Assembly (NCBI RefSeq): GCF_000204055.1
Contig: NW_006768864.1
Span: forward strand, 6,388-70,387
Direction: 5' to 3'
Length of the DNA: 64,000 bases
DNA from: Melampsora larici-populina 98AG31
Taxonomy: Eukaryota; Basidiomycota; Pucciniomycetes; Pucciniales; Melampsoraceae
In this document: positions 56,121 to 64,000 of the stretch, piece by piece
How positions within the stretch are numbered: position 1 is the first letter of the stretch
How the letters are laid out: each line of letters begins with the position of its first letter
The notes under the pieces: generated by a model
What the model saw: only the letters and a program-made list of their open reading frames with translations
Database searches by the model: none
Told to the model about the DNA's origin: nothing
Translations under genes and position numbers: made by a program

Positions 56121-56176
56121 TTCTATACCAAAATATTTTTCTAAACCTCACGGTATTTTTACAATCTGGTGTAGTG
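56120..56176 (-). repeat. Right terminal inverted repeat of the CACTA element
   Basis: On the minus strand from 56176: CACTACACCAGATTGT then TACCGTGAGGTTTAGAAAA to GGTATAG, matching the left end with about two changes. The flanking TTA (56177-56179) matches 43661-43663. Confidence 0.88.
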
Positions 56177-59100
56177 TTAGTGAATGCACAACAAGCAGTG
56201 GTGCGGCCAGGTTGTTGAGCCGGACTATATCCGTGATACATCCTGTCCATCTTTGAGAGTTGAGAGCATATGTGATGTAGCTATTCCCAGGTGTTGTCTT
56301 GTGAGTACTGTGCGCCTTGTTGAAGATCTTGATGGATGAAGTAACATCAAATTTTGAGTTGAAGGTGTGACTACCCTCAAGATGATTGAAACGCTGGAGT
56401 GCCTGAAAGCCTGCAGGACTGAGCTTCTTGACAGTCCACCTTGACTGGCGGTTCCGTTGAAGGTAATCTCTGAGGATTGGATCCGCCTCCATGGCAGAGT
56501 GACTATTGTTAATTGTTGCTCTGAAGAATCCCCGTCTTGTGTGTTGGTGAAGTAATGTCTCACCCTGTCCTTCTGAAGTGTCAAAGATTGGAATCAGCGG
56601 ATTTTAAGTGATCAACAGAGGGACAAAAAATACTGACGGATATTTCCGTTCTTAGCTGTCTGAACCAGGCTCCCAATTATCCGCTCACCTGACCAGCTAG
56701 CAGTATAAGCTGGTGGCCCAAGCCTTGCAGAGATTTCCCCAATATGTTCTGCAAAATGCAAGTTGGGTTTTTTCTTGATATGTGGCCAGCCATCTCCAGG
56801 GTGGTTTGATAGCCATGAACCAAGTTACCAATCTTTTCCCCGTCGTCTCGTTGAAAACTACGCAAAGTACATATGTTGCCAATTTGAATGAGTTGGAGCA
56901 GGCTGGCAAGGATCCTAGCTGAAGTGGTGCCAGCTTCGCCACTAAGAAAATGAGGGACCCAAGCAAGTACAATGTAGACTTTGTATAAAGAATGCCATTC
57001 TGCTGCTTTGGGAGTCCCAGCACTTGCCATCCCAAAGGTACCCTGGGGTTTTGTGAGCCATGAGGGAGCCTGGGCGTTTTTGATGCATCGCTGGAGCAGA
57101 TCCAGCTCATAAGATGTGATTTCTGGAACAATCACAGGTATCGGTAGGGGTGGAGGTGGTGATGGTGATGGGTTCCGCCTTGCTTTATCTTTTCCCTTGA
57201 TTGTACCATCCGATCCTGCAGAGGAAGACCCTTGGTCATGGAGATTGGATGCTGCTGATCGTGTTCCGTAGGAATGGTGTGATGCTGGTTTGGGCAGAGG
57301 AGCTGGAACTGATGGTCCTGGTGGATCAGGAGTTGCAGTACTGGCTGTTGGTGGCTTAGGTAGCTGAACATTGTACATTCTTTTTTTGAATTCCATTTTG
57401 TCCTTTTCAGCTTCAAGAGCCTTGCCTGCCGCTGGCACTTTTAGATAATTTGTGGAAAAGTCTTTGAAGAGGCCAAGGAAGACGTTGTGCATGATATCAA
57501 CAGTGAAGAATTCAACCGACTTCCAATAAGGCAGCTCATGGAGGACAGTATATCGTACTCCATTGCTGCTGGCAAGTTCATTTTGATCATAGGCAGTGGG
57601 GGCTTGTTCCCATGCTTGTGCTTGAAGTTTTACTTCCGTTGAGGTTCGGTGAGGACATTTCAGTGCTGGAAACTGAGAGCGATATATTCTGTCGGTAATT
57701 TGACAGAGTGAACAAAAGTGTCTGGAAGAGTGTGCGGTGAAGGCGGTGACCTTTTTCATTGCTGGGACATCCCCATGGATGGGCCAGATGGCTGCATGAA
57801 TGGTTCGGCCGACTACAGGATGTTTTGAGGTTGAACTGAAGTTGATGCCTTGCCAAAACTCTTTCATCTCTTCAACCAGAGGCCTGAGAAAGTGATTCAT
57901 TTCTGTGGTGGATGGTTCTGAGGGACCTGGCATGATTCCGTAAAGGCAGATGTTCTCCCTCTTGTAACAAATTGAAGGAAGCAAGTTGAAACAAGTTAGA
58001 AGCATGACACCAACAGAAGTCTTGACTCTAGCTTCTTTGCCGTTTGGATTGAACCAGTCGCACCACAGTCCAAAAACAAGGTTGCCCGAGTGAGCAGTGA
58101 ATACAGAGCCCGACTTTTGGAAGGTTGTCCATAAGCTGCCATCCCATATGTCATCCATTTGTTGATTGGCGGGCCTTGTGCGGTTGAGAGAGGCATCCAA
58201 GGCAGTTTCAAAAGCGGAAAACTTGAGCATCTTGCCAAGCCATGAATGTACAGACTGATAAAAAAATAGTCTAGATGGTTTTTGAACTTGTTTACCAGAG
58301 GGTGTTTCATAAAGTGGTTGATCACAAGATTTTCGTTTTTCTTTAGATGTCTTCGAGGTGAATCGAGGATGATTGCACAGTTGATTCATATTGATTTGGT
58401 CTATTGGTAGTACAGGATGTAGAGCACAGCAGAATGGACAACAGATTTTGCTCTGTATGGTGGTATTGAGGTCGAATGTCTTCAAAAGTGTTGGAATGGT
58501 GTGAGGAATCTGGGTCCAAGGTGTGGTCTTGAGGTTGGGATCCAACCATTTGAGCTGCTCTTCTACACTATCACAAGCTGTTCAAAGGCTTTGTCGGCAG
58601 GCGTCTACACTGAGCCGGTTGAAGAGATGGTCTTTTGCAACCTTGAACATTTCTCGTAAACACATGGGATGCTGTAAAAAGGTTTTCGGGAGTGAAGGTG
58701 TGCTACGTGTATATGTGAGCTGTGTTCGTGAGACTTTTGGTTCTGGAGGTTCTGTGTTGATCAAATCTGAGTCGTCGCTATCTCTATCATTGTCTGATTC
58801 TTCTCTAGCTCTTTTGTTGGGGCGGGCCGCAGGAACTGCAGAACCAATGGGCGGTAGTATTTCTGTACTTGTAGAGGCATGAGTTGAAGCCAAGTTGGGA
58901 ACCTATTATCGAGTCTAGGTTCAGTTGACCAGAAAAAATGTAGGAGACTCATTGTACTCACAAATGATAAATGAGGAGCGGGAAAGTCTGATGAAGTACT
59001 GGGTGTGGGTTGAACAACGGCAGGAGCTGGGTTGGTTGCTGCATCACCGCCTTCAGGCGGCACAATAGGTGCCTGTTGGAAATGTCTTGGATAAGATTGG

Positions 59101-59234
59101 CGGCTGAATATTTTGCCTTGATGGACACTTCCACTGTATTGGATGGTCCTTTGACTGCATCCCAATTCTGGACAACTGCAAAGGACCTGATTGTGGTCCA
59201 ATGCAATGGCATGTGGTCCTAAAGTGATGCCCAT
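56177..59234 (-). pseudogene. Plavaka/Tnp2-type transposase 2, main part
   Basis: Starts ATG 59234 (MGITLGPHAIALD) with the N-terminal VLCSCPELGCSQ...RH module also seen in transposase 1. Intron at about 58962-58913. The frame is then open from there to about 56693 except for one TGA (58584-58582). Core motifs: CCPFCCALHPVLP, FGLWCDWFNPNGKEA, ICLYGIMPGPSEPSTTEMNH, FCSLCQITDR, NGVRYTVLHELPYWK and DIMHNVFLGLFKDF. A Pro/Ser-rich insert with SYGTRSAASNL follows. After GERIIGSLVQTAKNGNI and an intron the last part runs to LVVHSL at 56177, where the CACTA element interrupts; coding resumes at 43663. Dead through the stop and the insertion, though the insertion is in-frame removable. Confidence 0.82.
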
Positions 59235-59534
59235 TGATGATGGTTTGGATGGGGAGGATATTTGATTGTTGACTGTGACTTTGGCTGGCAGGATGAAGTT
59301 TTCAGGGTAGGGAAAAACATGAGGACTTCACAAGTGCAGGTCATGACAATACTAACATTGTGTAGCTTACATGCTGTGAGGAGTGATATGTATGTATGTG
59401 GGTTAGGTTAACACAGCCATGGGCTAGGGTTGTGGCCTTGACCCTTGCCCACATTCTCATGGTTTAAGGGGCCAAGAGATGTAACCTGGCCTTGCTCTTC
59501 TTAGACACGACCAAAAGTATGTGGCAAAAAAAAG

Positions 59535-59858
59535 TAGGGCTGTGATCCGGACCCGGCCCGGCCCGGCCAACTCTGCTCAACGACTTACACAAAGCTGACG
59601 GTACACACCCCGGGGCGTTCATGTGTGACTTAATAACAGCTGAATACCGCCCCTTGGGCACTTCAGGCAACTCAGGCACCCGACCCGGCCGCGGTGCCGA
59701 CCCTTTTTTTGCCAAAAAAAAAGCAAAAAATGCCTTCACACTACTCTCCTACCGGCCCTGGTTGGCCCTGAGCAGTTCTCAGAGGCCATTGGGGTAACTG
59801 AGGGCTTGATTTGGCCCCAGGGCCAGACCTGAACTCACAGGGTTGGGTCACAGCCCTA
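59535..59858. mobile_element. hAT-like MITE, 324 bp
   Basis: TAGGGCTGTGATCCGGACCC at the left end, GGGTTGGGTCACAGCCCTA at the right, as inverted termini. The interior is GC-rich (CCCGGCCCGGCCCGG, CCGCGGTGCCG). TAGGGCTGTGA-type ends are typical of hAT-derived miniature elements. The flanks are A-rich (GCAAAAAAAAG and GCAAAATG), so an 8-bp duplication cannot be shown cleanly. Confidence 0.6.
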
Positions 59859-60236
59859 GCAAAATGTCTGTATGCCTACATACTTGCTTTGAGTCCCCTA
59901 AATGAATAATTTTTGCATGAGCATGGAAACCAACTGACACACAACTCACCTGTGAGCTGATCATCACCCACCGCCCCTGCCATGCGTCAGGGCTCAACTT
60001 TTGGGACTCTGATTCCAACTATTCATTACAATGGCATAAGTTTTTTTTCAGACATAACAAGTAATGTATATTACATTCGAAATCATGTATCCCAATTCAA
60101 TCCTAGGTTTTGCCTGTGTGCTTTGAAAAAGTTTTCTCACCTGGGCAATATATATGGCACATGCTAAATCATGCTTTACAATGCCATGTAGTTTTTGTTC
60201 TGGTACTGTGAGTGCCACTAAATTATTGACTATCAT

Positions 60237-60324
60237 GTCATAAGGTTTCTTTTGTAGTACTACAAACCAGGCTATGTCACATTTCATAGCCTGATTTGTA
60301 GTATCACAGAAAAAAGCTTATGAC
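60237..60324. repeat. Imperfect 40-bp-arm hairpin
   Basis: GTCATAAGGTTTC...AAACCAGGCTATG pairs with CATAGCCTGATTTGTAGTA...GCTTATGAC around an 8-nt loop. It may be a foldback element or fused short termini. Confidence 0.6.
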
Positions 60325-60547
60325 ATCAGAATGAATGATTTATTTACACTCACATTGAACAGAGGCAAGAGTCCTGACTACATGAGACATCATAATTCAA
60401 TCAAGGTACATTAGGCATAGATTTTAAAGGTATCAAGCTTTAACTCCAATATTCAAAGAGTTATACATAGAGTGAGACTGTCATTCAAGAAAGATACAAT
60501 TTGGTTGACCTGAAATTCCAAGAAAGATACATCAAAAAATTACACAA

Positions 60548-63500
60548 TCATTCAGTGACTTCAGGAACTTTGGCAGCTGGTATATCAGGTAGTTCAAACA
60601 GCGGAGCTTTATAAGAGTCACCACCTGGAAAGAGAGACCTGTTGGTGCAGAAGGCAAAAAAGTCCAACTCCATTGCCTTGCCTAGGTTCATCTTGGAAAA
60701 GTCAGTATGGTCCCATGAGTCATCATAAATACCAGAATCAAGATCCCTCCGAGCCTTTTCAAAACCTTGAGGGAAAAGCGCTTCTTCAATAGTATCTAAA
60801 ATATACTTCTGGGTATACTTCCAGATGGGCTCTTCAATCTTTTTTCCTCCTTGAAGTTTGTCAACCAGGACTATGAAGTGTGTAAGCTTCACCACACCAT
60901 ATCTGTTGGTGTCAGTGGGGTAAGTCATGAGTCCCTTGACCCCACCAACAATAAAAGCGGTCAGCGCCCCGATGACTGGGTTTGGAATGGTGCCAGCACC
61001 AAGTTTTTTAGTCAGGCGCTCATACTCGGCATCGAGATGATCATGGGTGCCAGCAGGAGCTGTTGAAACAACTTGCATCGTGTGGAAGAATTTAGCCCGC
61101 ACGCTTAAAATCGCCTCCAAGATAGAGTAAAGTCGGTTCACCATATGTGACATGGTGATGACACAGTCAGAGATGTTCAGGATACGTTTGGGGTCTTCCT
61201 GTAGCTTTTGGAAGTGGAGGGCCGCGAGAAGACTTGAACGAACAGCTTGATTTGGAATGTCGGCTTCAGAAAAGTCCTGCGGTAGTGTAAGCTCAGGAGT
61301 ATCCATTGAAGCATAAGTTACTGCAGCAACAATGGTTCTTACACCCTGAGCCAACCTTTTTGAACCGATGTTGTAGAAAACGGCGAGGATATTGCGTGTG
61401 AAGGTTGTATGACGTTTATCATCAGGAGTGGAGGGGAGGGAATTGCCGGTTATCGTAAGATCAAAGATATCCGGCCGGTGCCATGGTGCCTCACCGTCAC
61501 TTTGAACGAGTGAAATGTCTGAACAGAGGAAAGAGGAGTCGTCAGTAAAGCACAATGATGTGAACAGACAAAATTCACTTACTGGGCTTCCTTGCAATCC
61601 AGTCTCGCACGGCAAGGCTGGGCTTAGGCCCAAAAGACTCACCCACTTCCATGGAAGCCCCACCCTCTGGGAAGCTCTCTCCTTCCCGGCGTTGAAGGAG
61701 AAGGTTCAGTATCAATTCATAAATCTGCGGCACGTCCGCGCTGACTACTTGGTTCCGGCGAACTGAAGCCGAGGTGACTTCAAATAGAGAGGGCTCAGCC
61801 AACTTCCAGAGGCCAGAGGGAGGAGACGGTGTGGGGATTTGGCGGACATCCGCGTTGACCGGAATAGGAACACCTCCAGGTGGAATCGGTGCAATCGGTG
61901 GTTGCTTTGAGGAGCTTGCCGAAGTATTATTCAAGTTTGAAGTCACAGCACCATTGGAGGAGGGGAGATCCGTAGAACTATCAGGAGGATTGGATTGAGG
62001 GATGGCCGGAGGTCCTGTTGTGCCAGACTCGTGTGCAGACGCCACGTGTGGAGAATCTTCAACAAAGGGCTGGGATTTAGGTAGAGCGCGTTGCTTCTTC
62101 TTGCGCACAGGTGGGCTGTTGGTAGCAAGATCTTCCCTCGGGCCTAAAGCTTCTAGTTGAGGAGGGAGGTTGATAGGGGCCAAAGAAGGATCAATGACCA
62201 CTTTTGTCAGTGCAGTGCTTGACAAGGTTGTGGCGGATGGCTGATCCTTGGGTGATGACAGGCCTTCAACAGGTAAAGTTGCGTCCGGACTGGCAGGCCT
62301 AGGAGTTGGAGCTCGAGAGGAAACTTGAGGTGCAGCCGCTGGAGGAGTTGGCACTCGAGAGGACACTTGAGGTGCAGTCGCGGAAGGAGTCAGAGGCCTA
62401 GGAGTTGGATCTCGAGAGGGAACCTGAGGTGCAGCCGGTGGAAGAGTCAAAGGCCCAGGAGTTGGACATCGAGAACCAGCTACAGATAGAGGCGCTGGAG
62501 GGGTTGGAACTCGAGAGGACACTGGAGGAGTTGGCACTCGAGAGGGAACTTGAGGTGCAGTTGCTGAAGGAGTCAGAGGCCTAGGAGTTGGAGCTCAAGA
62601 GGGAACTTGAGGTGTAGCCGCCGGAGGAGTGGGCGCTCGAGAGGGCACTTGAGGTGCAGACGCTGGAAGAGCCGAAGGCCTAGGAGTTGGACATCGAGAA
62701 CCAGCTTGAGATAGAGGCGCTGGGGGAATCTCGGGCTGAGAATCTGGTTCTCGAGACGAGACTGGAGGGATAGGCTCTGAGGGACTGGCCGGCCTAGGAG
62801 TTGGAGGTCAAGATGGAAAAACAGGCGTAGGTGCGCGTATAAAAGGTTGGGATTCTTGTAGACAAGCACCATCCATAACCTTCAAGACTGCATGTAACTT
62901 GGATTCAACACCTTTGTCACATTGAGCGTCCCATCCTGGGGAGGCTTGAGAGCGTACAAGCCAGTGGCAAATAAGGCCATCGACGCCATAGCGACCGCGT
63001 CGTAGTGTCTGCACAAGGACCTCTACGCCAATCCTCGCGTCCAAATACACCTCCAATTGTGGCCATACATTACCTGGCGCAGGAGCTGAAAAAGCGGGCC
63101 TGAAGAATCCATGAAAGACGCTGTCCGGTTCACCAGATGGTATACTTGAGTCGTGCAAAGCAAGGGTTTCAATTGCTGAGACGACGAGTTCCAAAGTGAG
63201 CGGGAATGGGGTGGGGCCGCGAGGAACCGACTGTGTCACGGAAGTACTTGCCGTCGAAGTCGCAGGCTCGGAAGGATTTGACGCCGAAGTCGCAGGCTCG
63301 GAAGGATTTGACGCCGAAGTCGCAGGCTCGGAAGGATTTGACGCCGAAGTCGCAGGCTCGGAAGGATTTGACGGCAAAGTTGCAGGCACGGAAGGATTGG
63401 CGGGAAGCACGGACGTTGATGTCGAAGTCGAGGTCACAAAGGGACTCGGGGTCGGATTCGAGATAGGGACAGAAGGGCCTGATCCCAATGGGATGGAGTT

Positions 63501-63938
63501 GCTCTGCAATACATCCCTGATGGCTTCAAGGCGGTCAATCATGTTCATCGAGTCGGATGGGAGCCAACGAGAATCCGATCTGACGGCCGTGTACCACCTA
63601 AAAAAAAGAATGTAGGCATCCATTCCTGCTTGTACATACCCAGGCCAGGTTGCACCGGGTAGCGCATCATCCCAAGCGGCTTTGACGCTCTCAGACATGG
63701 ACATGACAAGAGGCTGATTGTTCGGGGGATGAGAGAACCGCTTGTTGAAAAAGCGGTAAAAGGGGTCAGAGTCGTCCGGCCGCATAAGGGGAAGCCTGGA
63801 GTGGTTTTGACAATAGTCCATAATCGCATTGGAGACTGCGTAGGTAGCCAGGTCTGCACGAGCTCGCGGGATATGAGGCGCTGAGCTGTACTGAGGTGGT
63901 GGGGTGACGGGGACAGATGCCTTCGTGGGAATGAACAC
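60548..63938 (-). pseudogene. Family-U gene, copy 2 (unknown function)
   Basis: The frame is open upstream of the first internal Met at 63938 and may run past 64000. Exon region 63938-62808 has a helical N-terminal domain (PRARADLATYAVSNAIMDYC, YVQAGMDAYILFFRWYTAV), then four 14-residue repeats (ASNPSEPATS-type) and a second helical block (LELVVSAIETLALHDS, ARIGVEVLVQTLRRGRYG). A Pro/Ser tract of PTPRP...PQVSSR repeats follows, with in-frame TGA at 62810-62808 and 62597-62595; the same frame then runs to the GTAAGTG donor at about 61579. The last exon (about 61523-60548) carries ISDCVITMSHMVNRLYSILE, GALTAFIVGGVKGLM and IWKYTQKYILDTIEEALFP, matching copy 1. One gene upstream of transposase 2 on the same strand, so possibly cargo of that element. 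Confidence 0.6.
63262..63396. repeat. Coding minisatellite in family-U copy 2
   Basis: Four tandem 42/30-bp-type units (GAAGTCGCAGGCTCGGAAGG core) encode the Asn-Pro-Ser-Glu-Pro-Ala-Thr repeats on the minus strand. The inner units are identical, pointing to recent slippage or unequal exchange. Plus-strand frames here are shadows. Confidence 0.7.
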
Positions 63939-64000
63939 AAGGTCCTCGTCGTCTTCGTGAACAGAAGGTGGGGGGGCTGCTTGAGCTAATACCCTTGAGT

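Larger units (their letters stand above)
43664..56176. mobile_element. CACTA/Plavaka element with cargo genes, 12,513 bp
   Basis: Left end: TTA then CACTACACCGGATTGT at 43664. Right end read inward on the minus strand: CACTACACCAGATTGT at 56176, followed by TTA at 56177-56179. About 52 bp of terminus match with two differences by eye. The CACTA start, inverted termini and 3-bp TTA duplication are the hallmarks of the CACTA superfamily, and the element encodes a Tnp2/Plavaka transposase. Removing it and one TTA rejoins transposase gene 2 in frame. Contents: two minus-strand genes (44377-47029, 47998-49800), then on the plus strand an unknown gene (50778-52112) and the transposase (52113-55564). 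Confidence 0.88.
59235..60547. other. Intergenic between family-U copy 2 and transposase 2
   Basis: Holds the MITE at 59535-59858 and the hairpin at 60237-60324; otherwise nothing recognisable. The short TGGCATAAGTTTTTTTTCAGA at about 60033 resembles the outer part of the 60.3-kb hairpin. Confidence 0.5.

Noticed and set aside
63196..63615. Plus-strand frame with AGSEGFDAEV repeats
   Set aside because: Antisense shadow of the coding minisatellite in family-U copy 2.

Overview
This window looks like repeat-rich nuclear DNA of a basidiomycete, most likely a rust fungus (Pucciniales). It is AT-rich, its genes carry short GT-AG introns of about 50-75 bp, and it is packed with families typical of rust genomes: KDZ transposases, Plavaka/Tnp2-type CACTA transposases, TET/JBP-like dioxygenases, alpha-kinases, a Rua1-type zinc-finger protein and an SNF2 helicase. 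The genus is inference. There are two assembly gaps (14096-14538 and 41127-41226). I saw no rRNA, tRNA or CRISPR locus, and very little that looks like single-copy housekeeping sequence.

Layout. 1-3.1 kb: a decayed KDZ transposase between arrays of 20-bp-period TTCACA/TGTGAA repeats. 3.9-7.5 kb: a decayed multi-module zinc-finger gene ending in a Rua1-type domain. 9.6-13.35 kb: a transposon leader with a minisatellite, the C-lobe of an alpha-kinase, and a convergent gene with its ~1.1 kb leader. 13.4-15.06 kb: palindromic modules, a gap and AT-rich repeats. 15.06-15.95 kb: a truncated transposon end. 16.3-22.1 kb: gene debris, including a TET/JBP-like dioxygenase pseudogene. 22.47-31.5 kb: a DDE-integrase transposon split by a complete 6,555-bp Ngaro-type tyrosine-recombinase retrotransposon. 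31.85-34.3 kb: SNF2 helicase. 34.75-35.65 kb: a second AT-rich/palindrome cluster, inverted relative to the first. 35.9-39.2 kb: an unknown gene (family U) carrying a solo LTR and a foldback MITE. 39.5-40.9 kb: an inverted copy of the 12-13 kb leader/gene, itself hit by a transposon end. 41.5-42.95 kb: a second KDZ remnant. 43.3-59.2 kb: a Plavaka/Tnp2 transposase gene split near its 3' end by a 12,513-bp CACTA element that carries its own transposase and three other genes. 60.5-63.9 kb: a second family-U gene.

The main result is that nested insertions can be resolved to the base. The CACTA element at 43664-56176 starts CACTA, ends TAGTG, has inverted termini and a TTA target duplication; taking it out restores the reading frame of the host transposase. 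It carries two SAP/HeH-like coiled-coil genes, one unknown gene and the transposase in a divergent layout, which resembles the TnpA/TnpD division of labour in plant CACTA elements. The Ngaro element (24806-31360) has the A1-ORFs-B1A2B2 split-repeat layout with open gag-like, RT-RNase H and recombinase frames. A solo LTR (38387-38815, target duplication CTTTG) interrupts family-U copy 1 in frame. Seven in-frame stops in otherwise open genes are all TGA, and at least one sits where sister repeats carry CGA, which suggests CpG C-to-T mutation of silenced repeats.
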